A DNA stretch of 23,108 nt from Amphimedon queenslandica (lineage: Eukaryota > Porifera > Demospongiae > Haplosclerida > Niphatidae): assembly GCF_000090795.2 (NCBI RefSeq), contig NW_003546351.1:65118-88225 (forward strand), in the 5' to 3' direction. Positions 1 through 9,892 of this stretch are shown here, piece after piece. Position numbers and translations under genes: made by a program. Within the stretch, counting starts at the first letter, position 1; the number at the start of each line of letters is the position of its first letter. The notes below the pieces were generated by a model, which searched no databases, was not told where the DNA came from, and was given only the letters and a program-made list of their open reading frames with translations.

Positions 1-167
1 CACAAGGAGGCTACCACATAATCAAATTTCGTCTTCTGTAAGCTCACTCCTCTAGTAGTAAACTGTGCGTCAACTTGCGCGAACCAAATTTCGGTATCCG
101 CGGGCCAAAAGGGAGGTAGCTTCATCGAGATGGCTGCGACGCGAGCAGGAGAAGAATCTCGAGACAT
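1..167 (-). CDS. gag: Ty3/gypsy-type Gag, N-terminal part, runs off the window edge
   Basis: The minus strand has one open frame from an ATG at 167-165 to the window edge, 55 codons with no stop. It carries the motif KLPPFWPAD followed by [10 protein letters not shown] and later KFDYVVASL. As I recall, this is the conserved N-terminal part of Gag polyproteins of animal Ty3/gypsy elements, which package the element RNA into cytoplasmic particles. The start is the only ATG in this frame, and it lies just downstream of a primer-binding-like site and a candidate LTR, the expected order for a 5' end. The stretch is more GC-rich than its surroundings, which suits a younger insertion than the other gypsy relics here. 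The zinc knuckle and everything downstream lie outside the window, so intactness cannot be judged. Confidence 0.8.
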   Translation of the reverse strand, partial: MSRDSSPARVAAISMKLPPFWPADTEIWFAQVDAQFTTRGVSLQKTKFDYVVASL

Positions 168-180
168 GATGTCCAATATA

Positions 181-192
181 CCGGGTCACCAA
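181..192 (-). other. Candidate retrotransposon primer-binding site
   Basis: Read on the minus strand, TTGGTGACCCGG sits directly after the candidate LTR end and 13 bases before the gag ATG. A TGG at this place fits pairing with the CCA 3' end of a tRNA primer. The tRNA was not identified. Confidence 0.55.
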
Positions 193-417
193 TGTTGGAT
201 ATACTATTTATCACCATTGTATTTAATCGGTTGAAGTGATTACAAGCGATAATACTCATACAACAAACGAGAGGGAGAATAAGGGAGATAGGAAGTCAGA
301 GAGAGAGTGATAACATGTGTTCTTTCCAAAAGAAAAACAAAAACAAAGTAGAGCATGCGTGCAATAGTTATTAAAGGTCAATAATAATAATAATAATAAC
401 TAGGCGAATGTAGAACA
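193..417 (-). mobile_element. Candidate 5' LTR of the gypsy element, 225 bp
   Basis: On the plus strand the segment begins TGTTGGATAT, directly beside the primer-binding-like site. It ends ATGTAGAACA, giving matching TGTT and AACA termini as LTRs usually have. The inner boundary is well fixed by the primer site. The outer boundary at 417 is inferred only from the short inverted ends. The partner LTR and the other copy of the target duplication lie outside the window. The interior holds purine/pyrimidine-rich runs and a short TAA microsatellite. Confidence 0.5.
381..398. repeat. (TAA)n microsatellite
   Basis: Six consecutive ATA/TAA trinucleotides lie inside the candidate LTR. Confidence 0.85.
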
Positions 418-422
418 TTGAA

Positions 423-1031
423 GGGGCGAGCACAAGCTAGCATGGCAATATACAATGTTTAGATGTCACAAAGGCTAATGTTGTCAAATTGTAAATTGAA
501 TGATACACATGCAGAGCAGCTCAGAACTTGTGACTTGCATGCAAGTAAAATTTTATAGCTTGCTCTTCTAGCTTTATTAGCAGTGAAGAATCTCAGTTGT
601 AACTTTAATAAGTATAATTTAATTTTTACTATGATATTTTCAAGCACAGTACTTTTAGACTCTCTTTTCTCTGATGAGCCATTTGAAGTGCTTTTATATT
701 CTGTCATTCAACCATAATTAATAAAAACTTGAAGATTTATGTGTGTTTTCTTGAATTTTCTCTGCTGATGAAGTGTCTTGACAAGAGATCAGTCCTATGT
801 TGCTGCAAGTAAGATTGGCTAAGGTAGGTGCCATTTTAATTTCATTGCAACCACACCCACATCAATGAAAATATTTCATTAGAATGCTACCGCATTAGAT
901 CATTGATTTTTAAATAGATATTGTGCACACATGGGGTGTGACCAGAATAGGCGTGACTGGAGACGTACGTACATACATACGGAGGGAGGGAGGGAGACTT
1001 TGCCTGAGTGGGGCTCGCTTATGCTCGCCCC
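423..1031. repeat. Possible element with short terminal inverted repeats
   Basis: GGGGCGAGCACAAGC at 423-437 is matched on the other strand by 1017-1031 at 14 of 15 positions. The right end, 1010-1031, is itself nearly palindromic (GGGGCTCGC, TTAT, GCTCGCCCC). The two ends could bound a 609-bp non-autonomous element lying next to the gypsy LTR. No clear target duplication is seen. The inside has no coding sequence I recognise; a 249-base open stretch at 459-707 on the minus strand is probably chance. Confidence 0.3.
963..996. repeat. Simple repeat: (TACG/TACA)n followed by (GGGA)n
   Basis: Tandem ACGT/ACAT tetranucleotides run straight into four GGAG/GGGA units, a compound microsatellite in otherwise AT-rich DNA. 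Confidence 0.8.
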
Positions 1032-2339
1032 AATAATAATAATTGTAGTAGTAGTGATAACTATAAAATAAGGAACAATAGTCCAATAGACTAGACTCAC
1101 TACAATAGTACTAGTAAAAATGCTGTTAGTGCAATGAGTGCACATATATTACAAAAGAAATTAAACCAATTTGGTACATGGGTTTTTGAAAATGAAATTT
1201 GTTATGCTGCAACTGTTTCAATTAAAGCTTCATGATTCAGTACTGTCAGTACAAAAAATGTCGCACTTGGTCTACATTTAAATCACTGTTTCCTAACGAT
1301 GGTTGTCATCACTTATCCAACTTTAATATATATCCGTTTCATACAAAGCAAGAAATCACTATAATTTAGTTGACTAACCTTGCTTAGGTACTGTACTCAC
1401 TTCTGTATAAGTATATTCATTGCTCATTTTGCAACATTCTAGCTACTGAAATAAAATCAACATCAGCTTAATGTAAAGAGGAAAATACTTAAAATATTCA
1501 CCATAATTATTTCATTTTATAGATATAGGTGAGTAACAATATAGTACTACCTCCATGTGTGCCACCTGGTAAGGATATGGGGCTGGAGATGCTAGAACTA
1601 CTGCCACTTCATGTTTATTAGGGGTATTTCAAAGTCAGCATTTTTGATTCCCAGAATTCATATTTGATTCATTCATTCTTGTTTAACTTTACTCTCAAGT
1701 ATTGTCACAAAAGAAACTGAATGTTAAAACACTTCCTTGATCATGGCGCAAAATGATCTTTGACAATTCAGAAAGAAAAAGAATAATTTATATTAAAGAA
1801 GATAATCTGATGCATTGGACAATAAAGAGAGTAAAATCTTATTTTGATGGTAGTGATAGTTCAAGTAGCCTCACCCTTTCCATGAGTCAAGTCTTGCATT
1901 AGTCTTGTTCCACACACCCAGACACTTCATACACTTGTGGTTCCATTGTACATCAATCATAATACTATAACTAATTTTATCCAACTAAAACTATATACCA
2001 GAATTAATAATAATACTAAACTATAATGTCAAAACAAAAATTGTTGAACCTATTTTATACCAGAGCTAGCTACATATACATTGTAATGCCTAATATTCAA
2101 AGCATTGGTTGGAGGCAGTTCAATAAAAAGGACAACTTCAACTTCACAAAAACAAATTTATACATAAGACATTTTATTGACTTACCTGTCACATTTCAAT
2201 AGATGTAAATCATTTGATTATTACTTATGTACATATATAATGCATTTACAAGTACGTCTGAAACATAGCTACCCATATCAAAAAATTATGCAATATAACA
2301 TTAGCTAAGAACAACTACTATCGTTAAAATGTACAGTAT

Positions 2340-2530
2340 TGAGCATGACTAGAACAAGAATTACTACAATTGTAGTACAACTATAGAATTAAAATCATTG
2401 TAGTTTCACTCAAAAACTAGAACTAGAACAAAAATTGTTTTAATAATTGTGAAAGAACTAAAACTAAACTAATGTATCTCCTGTGAAAGACTAATGAAAC
2501 AACTAGAACTAGAACCAAAATAAAATTCTG
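2340..2530. repeat. Diverged ACTAGAAC-rich tract
   Basis: ACTAGAAC or close variants recur at irregular spacing (near 2347, 2414, 2420, 2498 and 2504). It looks like a degenerate simple repeat and has no coding potential. Confidence 0.5.
2362..2377. repeat. Perfect 16-bp palindrome
   Basis: TACTACAATTGTAGTA is identical to its reverse complement. It could be a cruciform or binding site, or the core of an old foldback element; the flanks give no further pairing that I can see. Confidence 0.7.
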
Positions 2531-3306
2531 TATGAGAACAACACTATAAGGACTGAAGAAAATCACATGCCTCTTTCGATTGCCTTTATGACAATCTCTT
2601 TACAATACTTGGGTGAGTAGCACATCAAAAAGGTACTACATTTTTCTGAGTATTATTACACAATAAGTTACGTAATAATTATGCATGGCAAGGTAACATA
2701 AATGCTGTTTAACAAGCTTCACAGTGTAGAAGTATTCTTAAAACTCATGTCACTGCCTTGCAAGTATAATTTGGTTGTTACAGAGACATATAACAGATCT
2801 TTCTACCTTTTAATGCATGTAGAGAAGTTTTTAGACATATTTCTATGTTCCTTTGCTGTCAGAATGCTCATAAGTTTGTCCTATGTGTTGTTTGCTATGG
2901 CCACAACCACTTACATAAAGGAATAAGATCGTTGGTTGGTGGTTGCTGAGGCTTGCTATTTCTCCAATACAACGTGTATAGAAATAATGTAAGTGTTAAT
3001 TATATATATATTGCATGTGAATAAATTCAATTATAGAAACGACATGGGGCTATGCACCCAGGTCGTTGAAAACTTCACTCGTAGTAAGGAAGGCTAGGGA
3101 AGTAAAATATGGTGAAAATTATTAGTTCTGATAAGTTGAATGCAACTTTGTTTTCTGCAGTGACTGTTGGTATAACTGAGGTATATCTTTGATGCAGGAA
3201 GGTAACCTTGATTGCTTTAGATAGAAATAAGAGTACTAACTGAAGGTCCTTGCAAGTTTTGAGCTACTCTTGCATGGTTAGGGGCTGCTCAGCATAACCA
3301 TAGCTA

Positions 3307-3596
3307 TTATCTAGCAGTGGTGGATCTAAGGGTTGGCTGGCTGGGCCAGGCCCAACCAAAAACTTTGTGCAGTAATTTAAATTTAACTTTTTAATGTAAA
3401 CTACTATGTAACTGTAACCTATGAAGCTTGACTATACAAACAATTTGTGAACCACAAAGGAACTCATTTCAACTGGCTAAATCTTCAAAATTTCGACTTT
3501 CAATGCAGGATTTGTTGGCCACACCCACAAATTGCCCCACCTACATCATCAGTGCCCACACAAAAATTCAATCCTAGATTCGCCCCTGTTATCTAG
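3307..3596. mobile_element. Non-autonomous hAT element with perfect 8-bp target duplication
   Basis: The element body is 3315-3588 (274 bp). It starts CAGTGGTGGATCTAAGG and ends CCTAGATTCGCCCCTG. The ends are inverted repeats of each other with a few mismatches and the CAG...CTG termini known from hAT transposons. The eight bases before it, TTATCTAG (3307-3314), recur exactly after it (3589-3596), as expected for a hAT insertion. The inside has no open frame of note, so it must have been moved by a transposase encoded elsewhere. Confidence 0.9.
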
Positions 3597-4169
3597 GCTG
3601 AGTGTAGACATGTCTACTAAAAAGCTTTTGCTTGACAGTTTAATGATTTAGTTAGTACAAACCATTGCAAGAGCAACCAATTTGAAGATTAAATGAGCAC
3701 ACTGAACAATTCCTTTAACATGAGCCTCTTTAACTAAACCACCCCTGATACTATATTGATCTCTTTATTAGGAGCAATATGAAGCTGTAGATGATATTCA
3801 CGGCCTTCATATTGATAAAGTGAATTCTGCAAATTACTTGACTTAAGGACTTCATTTGTGCGTAACACTATAAAGTCTAACATGAGAGAAACAAAAAAGC
3901 TCTCAACGATGCTACCGTAGGGAAAGTCATTTTTGTAGGGGCTTAAAACTTATGGCTTTTGTATTTAAAAAATCATGAAGAGAAATGACAAATTTAAATA
4001 ATTGAGAATTTGATTTTGATTGATTTGTAAAATTATAACCTCTCAATTGTACTTCAGATTACAGTAGTGCAACAGGTAAGCTTTTAAATATGAAAGAAGC
4101 TTTATAATTGCTACTATTCTCAATGGTGCATATTCATTACTCTGATTTGAATAATTTAAATTTATGGTC
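3597..4169. other. Stretch with no recognised feature
   Basis: AT-rich DNA with no open frame or repeat that I can support. Confidence 0.5.
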
Positions 4170-4194
4170 AAAGAGGCAAGCGCATTATTTTTAG

Positions 4195-4311
4195 TGCAAT
4201 GTCAATGGCAATGCAGTCCAAGATAGAGGCCTGCTGCCAGGTAGAGGAATAGAGGAACTGAAAGTTGCTGAGCTCAAACACTTGCTTGAAGCCATAGGAG
4301 AGTCCATGTAA
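4195..4311 (+). pseudogene. SAP-domain-like exon copy, plus-strand arm, stopped
   Basis: An open frame beginning after a stop at 4192-4194 contains GLLPGRGIEELKVAELKHLL then EAIGESM and a TAA at 4309. The pattern of hydrophobic residues around LKVAELKHLLEAIG resembles the first helix and turn of SAP domains, short DNA-binding helix-turn-helix modules of chromatin proteins. The second SAP helix should follow, but the frame stops where the other arm reads LGRKAD. A one-base length difference against the other arm also shifts the upstream frame. The fragment is probably dead. SAP assignment is from motif memory only. Confidence 0.5.
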
Positions 4312-4348
4312 GGACGAAACTTGATGGCACAAATTAATGTTTTCTTAC

Positions 4349-4487
4349 CTTTCTTATAATCAGCTTTTCTTCCTAGCATGGACTTGCCTATGAACTCAAG
4401 AAAGTGTTTGAACTCCACAACTTTCAGTCCCTCTGCTCCTTTACCAGGAAACAATGCTTTTAACTCGAATGGCATCACAAATGACAC
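4349..4487 (-). pseudogene. SAP-domain-like exon copy, minus-strand arm, with splice donor
   Basis: The minus strand reads FELKALFPGKGAEGLKVVEF, then KHFLEFIGKSMLGRKADYKK, up to AAG AAA G followed by GTAAGAAAAC, a good splice donor at 4348-4347. The segment resembles a complete short SAP domain: helix LKVVEFKHFLEFIG, glycine turn, and LGRKAD at the second helix. The exon thus ends at 4349, and the open frame beyond it into the opposite arm is read-through of the inverted copy. No start or upstream exon is evident. It may be an exon copy from a SAP-containing gene or from a transposon that captured it. Confidence 0.5.
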
Positions 4488-4529
4488 TGAATTAAATAAT
4501 GCGCCTTTGCACCATTGACGATATTTTTT

Positions 4530-7500
4530 AATTACTTCAATATAATTAAAAAATACGCCCTATTCATTAACACTTGGGTAAATAATTATAATTGCTATGG
4601 GTTTATTTGTTATAAGTAACACATTCTCTTCGCCAAATAAATTCATTTGAGGTATCATAGAAAAATATGGGCTGTCATAATGGCCAAAACAATGTACTAA
4701 AATAAACCATGGATATGACCAGTAATTGTGTTGACAGAATAACTTTATCAGAGCAAAAGTGCAAAAAATTACTCACTTTGTTGCCATCCACATACAAACC
4801 AAGCAGCAGTGCTGTCGTTCGATGGAAGTACAAGGTAAGTAAAACAGTCCCTGTCCAACTGAAGACATAAATACATCTATACGCCTCACTGGTGCACAAA
4901 CGCAGGACTTTGCCTACAAAATGCTGAATGCAAATGTTTGCATCAAATGCTTGCAATGCGGATTTTTAAAGTGCTTGAAGATGGTACAATTTGTAACTAC
5001 AGCAAAAATAAAGGCATTAACAAGAATATGAATTATCATCATTATTAATAATTCCTAAGCTGGGAAGACCACAATGCTACAACTCTAATAAACTTTGCAA
5101 CTCGCACAGTCCTGGAAACCCTATTGTTAAAGCTAACAACACAAATTCAAATAAATATTACTATGAATAATTTGGTATATGTAGTCCATTGGTTCAAGTC
5201 ACCACAGATCGCCAAATATCAACCATGACATTTGTAGCCTGGTGTTTGTATATTGATGTGGGCACATATATAATAAATGAATATCTAGATGAAAAACTAC
5301 AAATTGTACCATTACGTCTTAAGAAATGGGAGGTGATGATCACAAATAATATTGCAAATGATGGCATGCACAATATGTATTATAAACAGTTTGACAGTCA
5401 AGTCAATAAAATCATGCAGGTTATATAGCTCTCACAACTTTTGCAGATATATCCCAAACATCAGTAAACCATTTTAAATTATATTATTCAAAATTGTCTG
5501 TCTATTGGTGTCTTTAGCAAGATTTACAAGGAACTGTTTGGAAAGTAAAAATTTTGCAAAAGGCAGTGTAACAGTAGTGAGTGAATGATAATTGATCAAT
5601 GTTCTTGGTGTGAGTGTAGGTTAAATAAATGGACTACAGATTACTTACCATACTTACCATATTGGCATAGCTTATAGAAATGCCTGGCATTAACCCAATA
5701 CAGTCAATTGCGGCAATGATCCTTCTCATCTACTCGCCATCTTTACAATCAATGAACTCTAACATCAAGCCATTCTACCAAGTCATCATTATGATGACTG
5801 GCTCGATTATGGCACTGATATTGTTCTCCCATTTAATGACAAATCGTATTGGCTCTGTCCGATTTTGCAACCATTCATACAACTTCATGCTGCTAGCCTC
5901 AAATACAGACACAACACTCTCTGGGCTTGAAAGTGAAGGAGTGTGTACATGTAACTACTAAAAACCATACAATATAACACAATCATCTTATAATCTAAAG
6001 CACTATCGTATTTTTTTCTTTTTTGGGGTTGGTAAATCATTCCACATACCTTTGACCTTTACTTTTTGAAACCTATAACAGTAACTAAAGTATATTCATT
6101 ATGGCATGGTTTCACCTTTTCTCAGCTGATAATACATCACTCTCTTTCGAAGATTCCTCAACTTATTTAGTACGTGACCCATCAGAGAAACTCCCGGAAC
6201 TCATTTACATAAATGTGTTTAGAAAATTGTTTAGCCAGAACGAATGTTGGCAAGCCATAGTTGAGTGGCAAAAATAAAAGTTACAAGCAATAATTATTTT
6301 TAGAGTATTTGCAGAACTTTGGTTTAAGCTGGGCATCAATTATTAGTTGGAGGTGTTTATTTGTGCAGAAAGTAACAATTTATTTTTGTTTAGATGATTT
6401 GTAGCATTAAGCACAAGGAAAGCCTTTTAATCTATCACAGTTTACATGTCACTAGAATAACGAATATAATTATTGGTCAAAAAGTGAACCTTCGCAAGGT
6501 CCCCTAATGCCCATGCACGCAATCACCTATGTTCATAAATTGAGTACACCAATTAAATGTTATTAATAAAGTGATATTAATTATTTTTTACAAGTTAAAT
6601 TAGAATGTGCACATGAACATTAAGACAACTTTGTGACTAACCAGGCAACACCATTTACACATAGTGGGTGTATCTACAACAAACAACAGCACAATTGTAC
6701 TGGTAATGCTTGTTAAATTGCTTCCACTCTAATAGTAGGGTTCCTAATGTATCAAAAAGCAAATCTTGCTTTATAAAATTTTTATTGAATCTAGCAAAAG
6801 TAACAAAGATGGATGATACTAACTGACGGCGAAAGACAACAATAGACTAGTATAGTTATTTTGCCTGCCAATCAAGAGTGATTCTCTAAGTGAGAAAGCT
6901 TCGTAAGTAACAAAATATAGATCAGGACATCACTCCTAGGATCGTAAGTGTGCTGTAATAGCTGTGCATCAAGCAACTACCTCTTAATAGTGATGTCTAG
7001 TATGAAGTAAAATGCTGCCATCATTACATGATTTTTAATGTTAATAAAAATGTTAATTACAACAGTTGTTTGTTAATGCCCAGACAGTTTTAAATTATTG
7101 TGTATGTATTATGTGTAACACATTTTATAATAAAATGTCTGAAATATATGAAGTGTCATGTATACAAACACAGTGTAGTAATAAAAACAATAATAGCTGT
7201 AGCAACAATGCCAATTATGTTTTTCATAATTATAAATATCAAATAAAACTGTCAAGAAAGGAAAGAAATGGTGACGAGCCACAAATAAGTCCTAAATATA
7301 ATGATTCCTTTTTGCAAGTATTGGATAGCAACAGACTTTAATATGACATGAAATGCTCCTACAGTACAACCAGTGAATTTACAGGTAAAGAATGAGAGCC
7401 ACAGAGTTCCTGCACCCCTCAACTATTTATAAAATAGCCATCCTATAGTTTTAAGATGAGAAAAGATGACGGTATCATTAACACTCCAGCTACAACATAA

Positions 7501-7894
7501 CAACTGAGTGAGTATTTCCACCGTGCCTTGTCCTGATGGACTGTGACTAACTCTGATGATAGACATTAGTCATAGAACTCAGCTGAACACAATTCTGTCT
7601 TCATAGCAATGGAGGTGCAAATGCCTTGACTCCTGAAAGCAAAATTTACCAAAACGGGAATTGCCAAAGGGTGAGAATACGTCTATCAAAAACTGCTTAA
7701 AAAACCCAAAACAACAAGCAAAGAGCTTGCAGGAAAAATAAAAAGATTGTGATGAAACAAAAAGAGAGTTCAAAGTGGCTCCTAAAGTAAGGATGACTCG
7801 ATAAAAAAATGTTCTGCCTGCCTGTTCACCAAAAGATCCGCCTTCTTACTCCAGTTGAGAGGTGTGCGTTAATTAGAACGTTCGATGCAGAAGG
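4530..7894. other. Long stretch without a recognised gene
   Basis: AT-rich DNA with several unassigned open frames. At 4675-4956 (minus) a 93-codon frame ends near a GTGAGTAA donor-like site. At 5189-5428 (plus) there is a 79-codon frame. At about 5790-5948 (minus) a frame contains SVVSVFEASSMKLYEWL and NRTEPIRFVIKWENN, which looks protein-like but is unknown to me. At 6110-6200 (minus) a short frame contains LNKLRNLRKRVMYYQLRKGE. Any of these could be exons of a minus-strand gene, but I could not join them by splicing. Confidence 0.4.
7066..7341 (+). CDS. Unrecognised open frame, possible terminal exon
   Basis: A 91-codon frame ends in TAA. Its second half is rich in Asn, Ser and charged residues (SNKNNNSCSNNANY, then KLSRKERNGDEPQISPK), like a disordered or cytoplasmic C-terminal tail. 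It contains several Cys in its first half. No domain is recognised and no splice acceptor is obvious upstream. In DNA this AT-rich a frame of this length can arise by chance, so this is listed as a possibility only. Confidence 0.2.
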   Translation: MFVNAQTVLNYCVCIMCNTFYNKMSEIYEVSCIQTQCSNKNNNSCSNNANYVFHNYKYQIKLSRKERNGDEPQISPKYNDSFLQVLDSNRL

Positions 7895-8125
7895 TCCATT
7901 ATGCGTAGCTATCATGTTTGGTGCGTAGGACATTTACCTAAAGAAATGTCTCGTGTTTGCTATCACTTCATTCAGCACAGTGAAGAAATTACATGCAGAA
8001 TTACTGGGAAAAGGAAGCTAGGAAAACGACTTGAAGTACCATGTGCATACAGTTTTTCAGGATCTATCAGAAAAATAAAGATGCTAAAGACATTGTTACA
8101 GTGCACAAAAATCTTGGTCCTTTTA
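7895..8125 (+). pseudogene. HIRAN-like domain fragment
   Basis: In one plus-strand frame from an ATG at 7901 the protein has VGHLPKEMSRVCYHFIQHSE, then ITCRITGKRKLGKRLEVPC, and AYSFSGSIRKIKMLKTLL. The order VGHLP-x-E-x-S, a strand with CxxTG, and a C-terminal LEVPC-x-Y-x-F-x-G resembles the HIRAN-like module that I recall from many predicted sponge and cnidarian proteins. HIRAN domains bind DNA ends in SNF2-type helicases. After about 8102 the frame continues to a stop at 8164 without matching sequence. No start context, partner domain or splice site is clear, so this is probably a detached exon or a relic of a repeated gene family. Family assignment is from memory. Confidence 0.45.
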
Positions 8126-8283
8126 GATACACATGGTTGTTGGCATTGTTTTCAGGGCTTTTAATAAAGACAGGCGTTTATTTGCCATTTTCTGTGCAGC
8201 ACCCACCCTCAATTCAAGACGGGCTTCAATTCAAATCCAGCTTTCATTTAAGAATATACAGTTAGTAATGATTAATTGTAAGT

Positions 8284-8600
8284 ACACACCGTAAATCTTC
8301 TAAATGTTCAACACTCTAACATTGTCAAATTCAATATTTTTTTCAAAATTTTCACAAAATTACCTCTAATTATTTGGTTATACAAAATTACTGGCAGAAT
8401 ATTCTAATTTCAATTTCTGCATAATTGACCATGTTCAGTCTACATTACCAAGCAGCTGAGACTTTGGAATGACCATCCCTCCAATTTAGTCAATAAAAAT
8501 TATTTTAAACTTAAAAAACATGTTTAACCTCTAATTCTTCAATATTACTAATTTATAGGTCAATTTCATTTGTCGAATTTTTAGAAGATATACGGTAGAA
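8284..8600. mobile_element. Probable MITE-like foldback element
   Basis: ACCGTAAATCTTCTAAA near 8288 is mirrored by TTTAGAAGATATACGGT ending at 8596; about 22 of 27 bases match as an inverted repeat. The interior is AT-rich with no coding sequence. The target duplication is uncertain (TA is present near both ends). It abuts the 3' end of the gypsy integrase relic. Confidence 0.5.
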
Positions 8601-8630
8601 TATATCCTGATTCACCATAGTACTCCCCAA

Positions 8631-9500
8631 CTAGAGACAGGACAGAAATGGAGCTCGTCATCCTGATTGTGTACAATGACTTGAAGTAGGTGTGTCATGA
8701 CACGGAGTAGGGGGCGATTAAAAAGAGGGAGTTTCAGAGAAGACTTGTGTGCTATTGTATGATCTAGATGAGAATTCAAGCGGTCAAAACAGACTGCTCA
8801 ATGCGTTCATGCAGATCAAGGACAATATTTGTGTATGGGAAACCACTCTAAATGGCCCATCATAAGGTAATTGGAGTGGCATCTTTACCAAGTCCTGACA
8901 AACAAATACATGACTAGAGGTAGTTAGAGACTGAGACACAAATGGACTATGAGTAGAAATATGTGCACAATGAGGTGGTAATGGTTGTAACATGTTGATG
9001 TACTGCTTGAGTCTATCAATAATTGGGAGAGTCTGAAACAGTTGACCAAGAGAAGAATTCTCGTTGTAGACGGGGTTTTATTCCATAAATTAGCTCTGCA
9101 GAAGTACTTTGCAAGTTTTCCTCGATGGCAGTATGGATACTCAATAATACCAAGGGAAGTGAGTCTGTCCATGACTCTGCATTGGAATAAACTTTGAGTG
9201 CAGCCTTTAATTGCCGATGGAACGTTCAACAATTCTATTGGACTGTAGGTGATAAGCTGAAGTACGTGAACGAGAAGTACCTAATAACTGCATAAGTTGC
9301 TTCTATAAAAGTAATTGGAATTGGGTCCTCCTGTCTGTAGTGACGACGGAAGGACATCCAAATCGAGAGGTCCACTCAGTGAATAGAGTTTGGGCCACAG
9401 AAGGAGCTGTGATATCAAATAAAGGAAACGCCTTTGGCCGCCGTGAAACTTTAATCAATGTAGGTGAGAAGGTACGTGTAACCATACTTTAAGCCATTTT
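8631..9500 (-). pseudogene. pol: Ty3/gypsy integrase, C-terminal half, decayed
   Basis: On the minus strand the upstream end has YTYLLTYID and then, after a frameshift, RRPKAFPLFDITAPSVAQTL and RFGCPSVVTTDRRTQF. The D of VTTD matches the second acidic residue of the integrase DDE core. Next comes SAYHLQSNRIVERS, whose E is the third; a stop follows shortly after. Later pieces include QLPYDGPFRVVS, the C-terminal module, and TPTSSHCTQSG near the end of pol. At least two frameshifts and several stops separate them. The first catalytic D, RNase H and reverse transcriptase are missing; similarity ends abruptly near 9500. The final stop at 8633-8631 is followed by a purine-rich run resembling a polypurine tract. 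Confidence 0.85.
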
Positions 9501-9892
9501 TAATCAATTGATTACAATTGATGCATCATAATGATTTTGAAGTAACCACTCCTCTTGTCTGTCCAAAAATTTTTTCCTGCCATTTTAATTGTGTACAGAC
9601 ATATACAGAAAACACAGAAACAAATAAATGCTACTGCAGGTAAACATTTAATTCTGTCCTGGACTTGCCTTGGCAAGTAATGCAAATTTCTTAGAATAAA
9701 AAAGTACTCTGTGATATTTTTTTTGTAGTTTATATACTGCGAGTCGGAATACTGTGCTCTTATTGACACAAGAAAGGATAGCTTCCTTCTGTTGATGTCT
9801 ATTATAGTCTGCCAATGCAAAATTTATTCATAGCAGCCCTCAAAGACGCATTAATCAGTAAAAAGATTTCATTCAATAATAACCAATTTGTC
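9501..9892. other. Stretch with no recognised feature
   Basis: AT-rich. A 102-codon minus frame (9512-9820) has no recognisable motif and is probably chance or old transposon-flank sequence. Confidence 0.4.

Larger units (their letters stand above)
1032..3306. other. Gene-poor AT-rich stretch
   Basis: No gene is recognised. Two short GC-richer open segments stand out. One is 1545-1621 on the plus strand, preceded by ATAG and ending in TAG. The other is 1871-1983 on the minus strand, with a CMKC motif and a GTGAGG donor-like site just before its stop. Either could be a small exon, but nothing joins them. A 75-residue open frame at 2702-2926 (plus) is compatible with chance in such DNA. Confidence 0.5.
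4170..4520. repeat. Inverted repeat made of two SAP-like exon copies
   Basis: The left arm (about 4170-4315) and right arm (about 4375-4520) are reverse complements with moderate divergence. Matching landmarks are GGACTGAAAGTT/GAACTGAAAGTT, CATAGG...AGTCCATG, and the outer GCGCATTATTT. The roughly 60-bp centre is also partly complementary. A transcript through it could fold into a long imperfect hairpin. Confidence 0.75.

Noticed and set aside
900-1145. 81-codon minus frame over the microsatellite
   Set aside because: Largely created by simple repeats (TAC/TAT and GGGA runs read in reverse).
5680-5961. 93-codon plus-strand open frame
   Set aside because: Its composition is odd and the opposite strand reads more protein-like; no motif in either, so it is not called as a gene.
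1-9500. The gag/LTR at the left edge and the integrase at 8631-9500 as one element
   Set aside because: Both lie on the minus strand, but the integrase lies upstream of gag in that orientation, so they cannot be parts of one insertion.
9512-9820. 102-codon minus frame as missing upstream integrase
   Set aside because: It contains no zinc-binding HHCC or catalytic motif, and integrase similarity stops sharply near 9500.
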